A stretch of 64,000 nt of DNA from Mangrovibacterium diazotrophicum (GCF_003610535.1 NZ_RAPN01000001.1:3955320-4019319); one strand, 5' to 3'. Positions 27,301 to 37,400 are shown, counted from the first letter of the stretch. Numbers and translations: made by a program. The notes: a model not told the origin generated them from the sequence alone.

Positions 27301-27431
27301 AACACTGCGACTCCCGGCATTGTGCTGCCATCGTCGGCTGAAGTCACAACTCCGGTCATTACTTTGGCTTGCGCGAATAATGACTGCAAACCAATTGCAA
27401 AAATTGCAAGCAATAGGGTGATTTGTTTCAT
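24369..27431 (-). CDS. SusC/RagA family TonB-dependent outer membrane receptor
   Basis: A 1020-residue SusC protein. Signal peptide MKQITLLLAIFAIGLQSLFAQ, carboxypeptidase-regulatory-like domain (about 23-105), plug domain (about 110-225, with PLFIVDGVPVETSS and AAIYGSRASNGVVLITTKRG), and barrel to the terminal FKFGINVNF. ATG 27431 was chosen over 27455 because it starts the signal peptide directly and matches the paralogue at 600-3896. The two SusC genes share 34 identical bases in the signal-peptide region. The substrate is unknown, since no glycoside hydrolase or peptidase is within the operon. The spacer upstream (27432-28076) contains repeated AATAAGAA motifs. Confidence 0.96.
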   Translation of the reverse strand: MKQITLLLAIFAIGLQSLFAQAKVMTGVVTSADDGSTMPGVAVLVKGTTIGTITDIDGKYSIKAPDDASALVFSFVGMETAEVAISGTAINVSLKPSLVGLNEVIVVGYGEQSKRDVTSAISSVNAEDVQKISVANLSGALQGTTTGVQISQVSGAPGGEVSMRIRGATSLNGSNNPLFIVDGVPVETSSTLSNNYGGQQNNALSSINPEDIASIEILKDAASAAIYGSRASNGVVLITTKRGKQGKAKISINSYYGIQNPLKKYKTANYGEWLKYGDDSYAEAYGAGYWSYYQTGDESLWGATDETLASFYASVADQGDNYIDKIYRDNAAVSELSGSISGGDENTKYYIGASSFNQKGMLLGQDYKRSNFRLNLDQKFNDKFRSNVGFALTSENQAVVNNDNNIYGVLSTAILEAPGNDIYDENGDYTSDVWTFSNPVQNALENQGGLKTLRLLTNAEFQYDLTNWLTFSSKYGLDNLQADEKEYDPSDSSSGSGSNGYAREDVSTIRRTTTTQAFSFKPIINDDISFSGFLAGEYTGRYYKYVRAATTNFPSTELKQVSSGSTLDEALGSYSKTNLYSVISRVTGKLFNKYIAELSMRADGSSKFGPSHKWGYFPSASAGYVMSEESWFDVKPINFFKLRASYGMTGNDSAIDPYTALAGVSSTPYAGTSGTAITELGNVDLKWETTKQLDLGFSVHLLDNKISVEYDYFNKKTSDMLLNVPLPGSTGYTEIYKNVGEMKNTGHEILLTFDIFSQSNFSWTAIASLSTLKNEVVSLDGNSPYTTGFASRVEEGVELGAFYVLQSEGIYKSDDEVPEAIASNYGVGAGDVKYVDQNGDGLINDDDYIIGGSPWPDFTYSLKNSLKYKSWDLDFLFTGSQGNDVFNSTLQYAGSTSSVWYNKFVDQLDYWSESNPDASLPHPKSSTRSYNNKDATRFVEDGSYLKLRNVTLGYQVPSSVFNGVADVRLYFSADNLLMITGYSGIDPEVNYSGDAAVTKGTDFLSLGGAKTFKFGINVNF

Positions 27432-28076
27432 AGATAAAATATTAAGATTAATCAAAATGCGCTATAACAAGTCAGCTTTTCGGCCCGATATTAAGGAGGT
27501 AGAAAGCTGATATTTTCAAATTGCACAAGTCTTGTAAGTCCGATTGGTCGGTAAGCGTTAGTGAAGATATTCGTGTTAAAAGTATGTATAGGTTGTGAAA
27601 AATTGCTAAAAATGTTATTCTTTTTTAATTGATAATAAGAATATTAGGGTGTTTGCGTTTTTGTCTAACAATAAGAATTTTAATTTATTGTTAGGTAGAT
27701 TTTTTAGCAAATGATTGTTCTATTGCGCGAAAGAAAAAAGCTTAAAATATTATATTGTTTATAAATACATTTGGATTTAACAATAAGAAGAATTTAAGAT
27801 TATTTTAACTTTTGTTACATTTCCGAACCTATTTGTGCGGCTATGCCGAAATGTGAGTGAAGTTTGATGGAGAGTGAAAAGCAGAGACGAAAATCTTTTT
27901 ACCAGCCTTTGAAATTTACTGACTCAGGGGGTATTCTCTGCCAGATCATTCCACTTCCGAACTATGTGACTCCATCGGCGTAGAAACAAGTATCGAAGAA
28001 GCCGGAATTTAGCCTACCTCGTATTGCGCAATCTAATTTAATTGAAGAATCAGCTTTAATCTAAAACGATTTAATC
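27432..28076. other. 645-bp AT-rich spacer with inverted repeats
   Basis: Divergent spacer between SusC (minus) and a lipoprotein gene (plus). The motif AATAAGAA recurs near 27634, 27671 and 27782. One copy lies in a perfect inverted repeat, CTAACAATAA (27665-27674) and TTATTGTTAG (27685-27694); another pairs with TATTCTT (27616-27622). A palindrome ACAAG-T-CTTGT is at 27525-27535. No gene is seen and no exact -7 element was found for the SusC side. Confidence 0.5.
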
Positions 28077-28856
28077 ATGAAAGACAAAAACAGTTCGGGC
28101 TTGCAATTCTGTGTGTTATTGGTGGGAACCTTGATAATAATGGCATTGACTGTAAGTTGCGACATGACAGAAAACGATGACTTGGCAAGCGACAACACGA
28201 CCGAGTCTGCTCTTAAAAGCAAATCCTTTTTGCCCGAATTCCCGGGAGCCGCCGCGTTTGTGGACGGTTTCACAAATCCATACCTGGCATTCGATGAAGG
28301 AAAGGTCTTTCACTACGAAGGTGAGACCGAGGATGGTACGGAAACAATCGTTGTTACGGTTACCAGCGATACCAAGGAAATCTATGGCGTCATGGCGACT
28401 GTTGTGAGCGACATTGCCTACCTGGATGGGGAGATGGTTGAGAAAACAGAAGATTGGTATGCTGAAGATCTGGAGGGGAACGTCTGGTATTTTGGTGAGT
28501 ACAGTGAAGAATATGAAGACGGTGAACTTGTGGGAACAGAAGGATCGTGGGAAGCTGGAGTAGAAGGAGCTTTGCCCGGAGTTCTCATGTTTGCCAACCC
28601 CGAAATGGGGATGAAGTATCAACAGGAGTATTTGGAAGATGAAGCCGAAGATATGGCGATAGTGATTAATCTGAATAAAACCGTTGAAATTGATTACGGC
28701 ACATTTGAAGGGTGTCTGGAAACGATGGAGTGGAGTCCGCTTGAACCTGGAGCTCGGGAGCATAAATTCTACAAAAAAGGCGTCGGTTTAATTCAGGAGT
28801 TGCAGCCAGGCGGAGGTCGATCCACCGTTGATTTGGTTTCGGTTGAAATGCCCTGA
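28077..28856 (+). CDS. lipoprotein of unknown function
   Basis: A 259-residue lipoprotein. The signal segment ends IIMALTVSC, with the lipobox Cys near residue 27, followed by a Ser/Thr/Asp-rich linker. The mature part is one acidic beta-rich domain (YLAFDEGKVFHYEGETEDGTETIVVTVT, EDWYAEDLEGNVWYFGE, YGTFEGCLETMEWSPLEPG, YKKGVGLIQE). The sequence from WYAEDLEGNVWYFGE to GVGLIQE is a pattern I have seen in secreted Bacteroidota proteins of no known function. It is monocistronic, bounded by the terminator at 28865, and lies divergent from the SusC/SusD operon with no clear link to it. Confidence 0.8.
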   Translation: MKDKNSSGLQFCVLLVGTLIIMALTVSCDMTENDDLASDNTTESALKSKSFLPEFPGAAAFVDGFTNPYLAFDEGKVFHYEGETEDGTETIVVTVTSDTKEIYGVMATVVSDIAYLDGEMVEKTEDWYAEDLEGNVWYFGEYSEEYEDGELVGTEGSWEAGVEGALPGVLMFANPEMGMKYQQEYLEDEAEDMAIVINLNKTVEIDYGTFEGCLETMEWSPLEPGAREHKFYKKGVGLIQELQPGGGRSTVDLVSVEMP

Positions 28857-28864
28857 AAACACAG

Positions 28865-28889
28865 AAAAGGCTCCCATGGGAGCCTTTTT
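28865..28889. terminator. bidirectional palindromic terminator
   Basis: A 24-bp perfect palindrome (28865-28888) formed of AAAAGGCTCCC, a central AT, and its complement, with T-rich ends on both strands. It ends the lipoprotein gene and can end the long efflux operon arriving on the minus strand. A second hairpin, CGGCAATTG (28919-28927) with CAATTGCCG (28936-28944), lies between it and the last efflux gene. Confidence 0.8.
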
Positions 28890-28959
28890 CTTTAAACTAA
28901 ACTATTGATTTGTCAGAGCGGCAATTGCTACTACTCAATTGCCGTGATATAGGAGATTT

Positions 28960-29676
28960 CTAAATAAATTTCTCGCGTTTTTGGAGGTTAAATAACCCAT
29001 ACAAAACAAACACGATTGCACCGACTACCAGAAAAATCCGGTTATTGATTGCGATACCTTCCCAAACCATCTCGTTCATGTTGCGCGGAACGCTGTACGG
29101 ATTCAAGAAAATATTCCACATTGTGCGGCTCAGGGTATCGTTCAAAATTAGTGCCAAAACTCCCAGAATTACCATAACTACTGCGGTTCCGTTACCATTT
29201 TTTATAATGGTCGAAAACATGAAGGCCATGCAGCCAAGAAAGAAAACAGGGAACATCAGTTGGTAAGTCATTTTAAATAAGCCAACAGGGGTGAGAAAAA
29301 TATAACTCAGGCCCGCAAAACCATACAAAATGATCGATACCAGCACAAACACCAAAACCAGGCGAACGAGCCATACTTTGTAGCGATAATCAGGAATCCC
29401 GAAAAGAATTTCGAGAATGCCCGCGTCCACGTCATTTTGTATGCCGAAGGTCATCGGATAAAAAATGAGCAGAATAGCCGGGAACAGGAGAATGCCGTAA
29501 ACGAATTCTTCGTCAGGAACCTCGCCGTTGATGACGTTTACGATGGCGATAAACACGTAGAAAGCCAGTGCTGCCAGTAAAAACCAAATGAATTTTCCGG
29601 CGAAGATGATCCGGAAATTGTACCGGATCATACTTGTCAGCAGGTTTATTGTATTGCGTATTGTTCGTTTGTCCAT
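28960..29676 (-). CDS. ABC-2 type transporter permease
   Basis: A 238-residue inner membrane protein with about six hydrophobic segments (for example FIWFLLAALAFYVFIAIVNVI near 30-50, LLFPAILLIFYPMTFGI near 68-84, and a last one near 210-230), matching ABC-2 permeases. Its start ATG shares one base with the stop of the RND-ABC fusion gene (TGATG), which means translational coupling. The obvious partner is the ABC ATPase domain at the C-terminus of that fusion: together they would make a complete ABC exporter half-set. A GTG three bases upstream is a less likely start. It is the last gene of the efflux operon. Confidence 0.85.
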   Translation of the reverse strand: MDKRTIRNTINLLTSMIRYNFRIIFAGKFIWFLLAALAFYVFIAIVNVINGEVPDEEFVYGILLFPAILLIFYPMTFGIQNDVDAGILEILFGIPDYRYKVWLVRLVLVFVLVSIILYGFAGLSYIFLTPVGLFKMTYQLMFPVFFLGCMAFMFSTIIKNGNGTAVVMVILGVLALILNDTLSRTMWNIFLNPYSVPRNMNEMVWEGIAINNRIFLVVGAIVFVLYGLFNLQKREKFI

Positions 29677-32600
29677 CACTTTAAGTCTTTAATCAAACAC
29701 AAATAAGCGTCTTCCAGCATCGGGTTCACCAGGATCGCTTCGGGCGATGGAGCCGTTTGGGCCAGCACCCGTACACGGATTTTGTCTTCAACCCGCATGT
29801 GGTGAACCACCATTTGCTTGTTCGGCATTTTGTCGAATTCGCTGGCGGGCACATCGTACTGCCAAACCAGGTTTTCTGCCAGATGTACCATGTCGATCGG
29901 TGTTCCGTGGTATTTTACGCGGCCCCGAATGATAACGGCAACCTGGTTACACGAGCTGGCAATGTCCTCGATAATATGGGTTGAAAAGATGACGATACGT
30001 TCGCGGCTCAACTCAACCAACAGGTTACGGAAACGGATACGTTCGCGCGGGTCGAGGCCGGCAGTCGGTTCGTCAACCACCAGGATGCGCGGCAGGTGCA
30101 GTAAGATTTGTGCAATACCGATACGCTGTTTCATACCACCCGAGAACGAACCGATTTTTTCGGTGCGACGGTCGTACATGTGCACGGCTTTCAGTACGTA
30201 TTCCAAACGTTGGTGGCGCTCTTCAACATCCGACAGTCCTTTCAATAGTGCCTGGTATTCCAGGTAATCCCAAGCGGGCATGTTTTCGTAGGTACCGAAT
30301 TCCTGCGGAAGGTAACCAATCAGGCCTTGCAGCTCTTCGCGCTTTTCCTGGGTATCAATGCCGTTAATCCAGATTTTGCCGTAGCTCTGTTCCAGAATAC
30401 CGCAAATGGTTCGCATCATGGTTGATTTACCGGCGCCGTTGGGGCCGAGCAAACCAAACATCCCGGTATTGATTTCAAGCGAAACGCCGTTCAGTGCTTT
30501 AAACGGAACCTTGCGTTTACCAATCAGTGGAATTTGTTTCACAAGGCGGTACACGGTGCGGCGAAGCGAGCCAAAGTGGCCGGTAATACGGTCAACATTC
30601 ACTTTCTCTTCGTACAATCGTTTGGCCGTTACCGAAACAACCAGCCCGAGGTACCAAAGTACGGCCATGGCAACAACCAGCCCGATGAACTTCGTCTTTT
30701 CGTACAGGAAGAACAGTTCGACGAGTGGTAAAAACCAGTAAATTGCCTGGTAGCTGCGCGATGCCAGTGTTTTGTAAATTGTCTTGCCGGTATCGGTGTG
30801 GCGGTTATTCAGGTAAATGGTCACCGGTTTGTAAATCGCCAGCACGTAGAAATAGGTCATCAGCATCATAAAGGCAATCCAGAAAGATTGGCCCAGGAAG
30901 AAGAAGCTGAAGTAGACGAAGAAGCCCAGCAGTGGCAGTTGCCAGATGAGCTGGTCGAACTCGCGGATCGTGCGGAACTCTTTCTCGAGACCGGCGCGAC
31001 GGCGGATGTTGAGGCCGCCAATCCACTCGCGGGAGAAACGTCCCGGGCGGTCGTAAATTTTCACCAGGTTCTGAATCCGGATTTGCACTTTTTCGTTGGG
31101 GCCAATCAGTTTGGTACCTGCTTTTTTCAAACTGTTGAGAACAAACCAGGTTGTTCCCGGAATCAGCACCACGGCCAGTACAATGTCGAGCATCTTCATC
31201 GTAAAGTCGTCGACCTTGAAATAAATGAGCGCGAATGCTCCTCCCATCGCCAACAACTGGAAGGTTTTCAGTTTCCAGTTCAGCGAGTAGAACCACTCCA
31301 GCGCGTTTTCCAATCCGGAATATAAAGTTGGGATGAAAATCAAAGTCAGTAAGGTGCTCAGCGTCAATCCACCGATCACCACAATGGCAAAAGGAGCACC
31401 GATCACGCTCACGTATTCGGCTTGCCCCATTGCGAGCGGCACCATCGCCACAATGGTGGTAATGGCTGTGATCAGGATCGGTCGCACCCGCGACAAACCG
31501 GCAGTCATCAGCGCACGCGAGCGGCGATAACCGCGTTTGCGCAAAATGTTGCTGTAGTCGATAAGGATGATCCCGTTGTTGACCACGACACCCAGCAGGA
31601 TTAGGAAGCCGATCATGGTGTTGGCGTTGAACAGGCTGTTGCCGGTAACGACAAGGGCAGCCAGCGAGCCAATGGCAGCCAGCGGAATGGAGAACAGCAG
31701 CACGAATGGTGTGACGATTGATTCGAAAACCGACGCGAGGATCATAAAGATCAACAGGATGGCGGCGCCGATCAAAAAGTAGAAGTCGTCCAGTTCGTCG
31801 TCCTCGTGGATCACTTCCGCGGCAATACCCGTCGGGAAATTATAGCTGGCAATCAGGTTGTCAATTTCGTAGCGGTACGATTCCAGCAGGTCTTTCGATT
31901 CCTGCGCTTCATCAACCAGGCTGTAGGTAATTTCAATCTGTTTTTCCTGGTTCACCCGGTTAATGCTCGACAATCCGCGCGAATAAACCAGTTGCGTGAA
32001 GTTTTGCAAATCGTGTAAACCGCCGCTGGCATCCGACACTTGTACCTTTTTCAGATCGTCCATGCTGCGGGTTTCTGTTTCGGTACTTTCTTCGCTGTTA
32101 TCCGATTGTTGTGTGATGATGATTTCATATTCGTCAACCCCCTGGTTGAAGTTCACACCGGTTGAAATCTCGCTCGAGAACGAATTCAGCTCACTGGCGA
32201 CATTGGCCAGGGTGATGTTGTATTCGGTCATCAGCAGCGGGTCGAATCGCATGTGCACCTCGGGTTGATTGTCCGAAACATTCAGGCGCACACTGTTGAT
32301 GATATCCATGTTTTCGAGGAAATACTCCAGATCCTGAGCTACTGTTTTCATCGACTCAAAATCCTGACCTTTCAACACAATGCTTTCTTCGTTGGTTCCG
32401 ATACCCAGCATTTTTTGGAAACCGCCGGTCATATCGCGCGAACCGCCGCCACCTCCGCCACCACTGCTGCTTCCCGAACTGCTTTGTTCGAAGGAGATTT
32501 CTGCCGGACGGGTGTTTTTCACCAGCTCGTACACGCTTTTCTTAATTTCGGCAAAGCTGCGTCCGTCAACATCTTCATAGTCGTCCACCAACTTAAGCGT

Positions 32601-34403
32601 AACATTGGCCGACTCTTCTTCGATCCGGCTGACAACGTCGAGCTTCTCTTTGACACCATCGAGCTTTTCTTCAATTTTCTGCACAGTCTCGTCCGTCTTT
32701 TGAAGGCTGGAGCCCGTTGGCATGGTGACATAAAGTTGGATTTGGTCATTTTCAACCTCGGTGAGCGAACTCACACTGACGGTTAAAGCAAGGAAAATGC
32801 TCACAAAGAAAATGAGCACGCCCCCGATAACCGTAGCTGCCGGGTTGCGCATGCTTGATTTTAGCAGCAGCAGGTAAATCTGAACCATCCGGTTGTTGGT
32901 GGTCACTTTTTCGAAAGCGATGTTCCGGCCACCGCGTCGTTTCAACAGGAAGTGAATTCCCATGGGGATCAGCAGCAGTGCAACAACCAGCGAAACCAGC
33001 AAGGTTGAAATGATCGAGATGCCGACGTTTTTGCCGAGCATTTCAATCATATAGTTACTGGAAAAAACGAAGGGAAGGAAGACGGTAATTGTGGTTAGGG
33101 TGGCTGCCACAATTGACCGCCATACTTCTGTTGTGCCCTGCGTCACCGCAGTGTCGGCATCAACGCCCTTCCCTGCAAGGCGGTAAATATTTTCAAGTAC
33201 GACGACACTATTATCCAGCAGCATCCCGACGGCGAGTGCCATGCCAACCATGGTTAAGCTGTTCAGTGTAATGTCGTAGGCATAAAACAAGTTGAAGGCC
33301 GTAAAAATCGAAACGGGTACAGCCAGCGCAACGAACGCCACGATGCGCACGTTTTTCAGGAACATCCACAGCACGAAGACCGCCATTAAACCACCAACCA
33401 AAGCTAGGTTGATAATTTGATTGATGTTATCTTCCATGGTTTCTGCCGAGTTGCTCTGAACTACCAGCTGAACATCTTTGCTTTCGAGCTTTTGGTTGAT
33501 GCGGTCCAGCAGTGCCAGAACTTTGTGCGACAGTTCAATCTGGTTCGCCTGCGAGTCGTTTACCAGCTGAATGGTTATGGCATCCAGTCCGTTTACCCGG
33601 CTGTAGCTGGTTTGCTCTTTCACGCCAAAGCGAACCTCGGCAATGTCTTTCAACAAAATAGGACCATCGGCCACTACAAGATTTTCAATATCCTGAACCT
33701 TATCGTATTCGGCAGTCACATGCACAAAGTACAGTTGATCCTTTTCGACCAGGTTTCCGACGTAAGTCCGCGATTGCGAATTCTGCGACAACAGGGAGCG
33801 AATCTGTGCTGGTGTGATGTTGTAAGCTTCACAGGCCGCTTCGTTGGGAATGATTTCGATGGTCTTTTCCTGTCCACCGTAAACATTCACCCCGGCAATT
33901 CCGTCCAGGTTTTCCAGGTCATCGACCACTTCCTCGTCCACCACATTTCGAACACGGTCAACGCCGCCGCTACCACGCGCCTGAAGTTCCATAAACTGGT
34001 TGTTCATTTGCGTCAAGTCGACCCGGTTCACGCTCACCGTAATTCCGTCGGGTAAGCTGGACTGCATTTCATTGACCTTTTCCTGCAGTTTCAGGTAGGC
34101 CATGTTCGAGTCGACATTCTTTTGGTAGTAAACGACGATCGTTCCGCGTCGTGTGTTGATGCTTGATTCGAGTGATTCGATCCCTTCGAGCGTGCTGATT
34201 GCTCCTTCGAGCGGAATCACCACTTCGTTTTCGAGGTAATTCGGATCCGTTTCCTGGCTTGCACTTGCCTGAACATACAGGAAGGGCAACTCGGCATTCG
34301 GCAGCAACTCCACCGACAGCTGCTTGTACGACACATACCCAAGCAGGGTAAGGCCGATAAACAGCATGCTGATCAGAGTTTTTCTATCGATTATAAATCT
34401 CAT
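29676..34403 (-). CDS. RND efflux pump fused to ABC ATPase
   Basis: A 1575-residue fusion. Residues 1 to about 1030 are a complete HAE1-type RND transporter: TM1 at 10-28, two periplasmic loops, a TM2-6 block with GMLLDNSVVVLENI, a glycine/serine-rich insert near 640-655, and a TM8-12 block with GVVVNNGIILIDYSNILR. Residues about 1030-1285 hold roughly six further hydrophobic segments. Residues about 1285-1575 are an ABC ATPase with Walker A GPNGAGKST (about 1318-1326), signature FSGGMKQR, Walker B ILVVDEPTAGLDP and switch His in FSTHI. All nucleotide-binding motifs are intact. No internal stop or frameshift is seen. The preceding RND gene is 5 bp away. The ATPase half closely resembles the free ATPase at 43656-44549. 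Confidence 0.93.
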   Translation of the reverse strand: MRFIIDRKTLISMLFIGLTLLGYVSYKQLSVELLPNAELPFLYVQASASQETDPNYLENEVVIPLEGAISTLEGIESLESSINTRRGTIVVYYQKNVDSNMAYLKLQEKVNEMQSSLPDGITVSVNRVDLTQMNNQFMELQARGSGGVDRVRNVVDEEVVDDLENLDGIAGVNVYGGQEKTIEIIPNEAACEAYNITPAQIRSLLSQNSQSRTYVGNLVEKDQLYFVHVTAEYDKVQDIENLVVADGPILLKDIAEVRFGVKEQTSYSRVNGLDAITIQLVNDSQANQIELSHKVLALLDRINQKLESKDVQLVVQSNSAETMEDNINQIINLALVGGLMAVFVLWMFLKNVRIVAFVALAVPVSIFTAFNLFYAYDITLNSLTMVGMALAVGMLLDNSVVVLENIYRLAGKGVDADTAVTQGTTEVWRSIVAATLTTITVFLPFVFSSNYMIEMLGKNVGISIISTLLVSLVVALLLIPMGIHFLLKRRGGRNIAFEKVTTNNRMVQIYLLLLKSSMRNPAATVIGGVLIFFVSIFLALTVSVSSLTEVENDQIQLYVTMPTGSSLQKTDETVQKIEEKLDGVKEKLDVVSRIEEESANVTLKLVDDYEDVDGRSFAEIKKSVYELVKNTRPAEISFEQSSSGSSSGGGGGGGSRDMTGGFQKMLGIGTNEESIVLKGQDFESMKTVAQDLEYFLENMDIINSVRLNVSDNQPEVHMRFDPLLMTEYNITLANVASELNSFSSEISTGVNFNQGVDEYEIIITQQSDNSEESTETETRSMDDLKKVQVSDASGGLHDLQNFTQLVYSRGLSSINRVNQEKQIEITYSLVDEAQESKDLLESYRYEIDNLIASYNFPTGIAAEVIHEDDELDDFYFLIGAAILLIFMILASVFESIVTPFVLLFSIPLAAIGSLAALVVTGNSLFNANTMIGFLILLGVVVNNGIILIDYSNILRKRGYRRSRALMTAGLSRVRPILITAITTIVAMVPLAMGQAEYVSVIGAPFAIVVIGGLTLSTLLTLIFIPTLYSGLENALEWFYSLNWKLKTFQLLAMGGAFALIYFKVDDFTMKMLDIVLAVVLIPGTTWFVLNSLKKAGTKLIGPNEKVQIRIQNLVKIYDRPGRFSREWIGGLNIRRRAGLEKEFRTIREFDQLIWQLPLLGFFVYFSFFFLGQSFWIAFMMLMTYFYVLAIYKPVTIYLNNRHTDTGKTIYKTLASRSYQAIYWFLPLVELFFLYEKTKFIGLVVAMAVLWYLGLVVSVTAKRLYEEKVNVDRITGHFGSLRRTVYRLVKQIPLIGKRKVPFKALNGVSLEINTGMFGLLGPNGAGKSTMMRTICGILEQSYGKIWINGIDTQEKREELQGLIGYLPQEFGTYENMPAWDYLEYQALLKGLSDVEERHQRLEYVLKAVHMYDRRTEKIGSFSGGMKQRIGIAQILLHLPRILVVDEPTAGLDPRERIRFRNLLVELSRERIVIFSTHIIEDIASSCNQVAVIIRGRVKYHGTPIDMVHLAENLVWQYDVPASEFDKMPNKQMVVHHMRVEDKIRVRVLAQTAPSPEAILVNPMLEDAYLCLIKDLK

Positions 34404-34408
34404 AATTT

Positions 34409-37400
34409 TTAAACTTCAGCTTTGGGTTTAACAAAGCGATCTTTGATACTCTCAAACAGGTCGTAAACACAAGGAATGACTACCAGTGAGAGTAGGGTTG
34501 ATGTGACCATACCGCCGATAACCGCCAAAGCCATGGGCGACCGCAGTGAAGCACTTTCGCCGATACCCAAAGTCAGTGGAACCAGGGCCAGAATAGTTGT
34601 TAAACTGGTCATCATGATTGGGCGTATCCGTTGTTGACCGGCCTGCAAAATGGCTTCGTGTCGGGTGAGACCGCCTTTTCGCAGCTGCAAAATCCGGTCG
34701 ACCAAAATGATGGAGTTGTTCACCGCTATACCTGCCAGCATGATGATACCGATGAAGGCCATCATGTTGAACGATTTGCCAAGCAGGAAGAAGATCAGAA
34801 TGGAGCCAACAACCGCCAACGGAATAGTCAGCAAAATGGTGAAGGGGTGCAGCAGCGACTCGAATTGCGAGGCGAGTACCATGTAAACCAGCACAATGGA
34901 CAGTAGCAGCGCAAAACCTAAACTTTGCATCGATTCCTGGCGTTTGGCTTCTTCACCGCTGATGGTCACTTTGTAGTCGAGCGGAAGCGCGATTGGCGCA
35001 ATAGCCTCTTTAACTTCTTTCACGGCTTTATCCAGCGGGGTATTTTTATCCAGTTGAGCGGTCAGTTTCCCAATCCGGTTCTGGTTGCGACGGTAAATTT
35101 CTTTGGGTGAGTGTCCCATCTTTACGGTTGCCAGTTCGTTCACGTAAAATTCCTGATCATCGCTGGTAATGCGCAGATCGCTCAAATCTTTCAGCGATTT
35201 ATCCGGTAGTTTCAGGGTGATATCCTGAAGTTCGCCTTGTCGTTCTACCTGCCCGGCTGTTAACCCGGTCAACTGGTTTTCAATTTGCGAAACAACGGTA
35301 CTCACGCTGATGTCGTGCATGCCGGCACGCATCCGGTCAACCATAATTTCAATCTCGGGCGAACCGCCTTCCATCGACGATTCCACGTTGTAAATTCCCG
35401 AAAGGCTGTCAATTTTTGTTTTCACTTCCGCAACCAGTTCCTGGATTACATCCAGATCTTCTCCCTGCACTTCGACAACCAGCGGTGGATCGTCGGTGCC
35501 CATGATTGTTTTCAGCGCGGTTTCGTCCTGTTTATAACTGATCTCCGTATCGGGCAGCTCGCCAATCGTATTGCTGATGGCGCGTATCGCCGCACTCGAA
35601 GTAATTGTACTTTCCGGTTTCAAAATGATTTTGACGGTCGCCGTATTTTCACCTTCGAAAATGGAGCTTGAGCTAGTGCTGATTCCGGTTGAAGGACCGA
35701 TTTGACTGAACACGGTTTGCAGGTTGTCGCCCAAAATTTCGGTGACAATGGTTTCAATATTCCGAACAGCATCGCTGGTGCGCTGCAGGCGGGTTCCTTC
35801 GGCCATGTGAACGTCGAGGCTAAACTCGCGGGTTTCTGTTTTCGGCATAAACTCCGTTCCAATCATCGGAACCAACAAAACTGAAAGTCCCATCATAGCC
35901 AGTGCAGCAACGATGACGAGGTATCGGTTTTTCAACACTTTGTCTAGGAAACGTCCGTAGCCTTTTACCTCTACTGTCCGAACTTTCACCTGCTTTTTGT
36001 TCTTGTAAAACAGGTTGAAAAGCATGGGGATGAGCAGGATGGCAACAGCCAGTGACGAGATGAGCGAGAACGCAACCGTCCAGGCCTGGTCTTTGAACAG
36101 CTCGCCGGATGCCCCGTGCAGGTAAACAATCGGCAGAAAGACCACGATGGTCGTTAAAGTTGAAGCCGTGATGGCGCCACTTACCTGTGACGTTCCGATA
36201 ATTGCTGCGTCGCGGACGGACATGCCCTCGTCGCGGTTTCGGAAAATGTTTTCCATCACCACAATGGCATTGTCGACCAACATACCCGCGCCAAGCGCGA
36301 GCCCTCCCAAAGTCATGATGTTCAAGGTGAGGTCGTTGAAATACATCAGGTTGAAGGTAGCGATAATCGAAATCGGGATGGCGATACTGATAATCAGTGT
36401 GCTTCCGATTCGGCGCAGGAAAACAAACAAAACGATGATGGCCAGGAAAATCCCCAGCAAGGCTGAATCTTTTACTTCGCCGATAGCGCTGCTGATGAAG
36501 TTCCCTTGATTGGAAACAACGGTCAGGTGGTATCCGGGCAGGGCTTTTTCGATTTCGCCGATTTCTTCGGTGATGGCATCAACTGCTTTTACAGTGTTGA
36601 ATTTGGTTTCCTTGTAAACCGATAAACCGAGGCATCGCTGTCCGTTGAGGCGGACAATATTTTCAGGGTCTTTGTTTTTGACTGAAACCTTGGCCACTTC
36701 GCGCAGGAAAATTGGCGCGTAGGCAGAGTTGGTGTTGTCACTATCAATCTGCTTGTAGCCAACAATGACATTTTCAAAATCGTCAACATCGGTGAGCAAG
36801 CTCACGCCTTTCACCACGTAGCGGGTTCCCATTTCTTCGATGGTTCCGCCCGAAATGCTTTCGTTGAAGTTGCCGATTTTGGTTGAAATGTCGTCGAGGG
36901 TCAGGCCAAAAGCGTCCAGCAGATACTGGTTGGTTTCAATCAGAATCTGTGGTTCTTCGTCGCCGGTGACTTCAACTTCGGCAACACCTTCCAATCGGAT
37001 CAACTCGTTACGGATGTAGTTTTCGGCTACCTTCCGCAGTTCATTCATGTCGTCGAGGTTGTCATTGGACAGTCCCAACTGTAACACCGGCGAGGTATTG
37101 GGGTCGTATTGGGTGATGTTGATTTCGTCCAGATCTTCGTTTTGTGAAAAGGATGAAACCGCTTTCTGCAAATCCAGAAAGGCATCTTCCATGTCTTTGT
37201 TCCAGGCATACTCGACGGTAATCTGGGCACTTCCGACTTTGCTGATCGACGAAACCTGTGTCACGTCACTTTGGCGGATGGCCAGTGCTTCGAGGTTTTC
37301 GACAAATTGTTTTTCAATTTCCTCCGGCGGACGCTCTCCGGCTGTTAGCTCGATGTAGAGGCGCGGATTATTTAGGTTCGGAAAAAGGTCGATTCCCAGT

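Noticed and set aside
27525-27535. ACAAG-T-CTTGT palindrome as an operator of the SusC gene
   Set aside because: It is short and likely by chance in a 645-bp AT-rich spacer; noted only in the spacer entry.
32440-32490. Frameshift or error at the glycine/serine-rich stretch of the RND-ABC fusion
   Set aside because: The frame stays open and conserved on both sides; a short flexible insert in the periplasmic part is acceptable.
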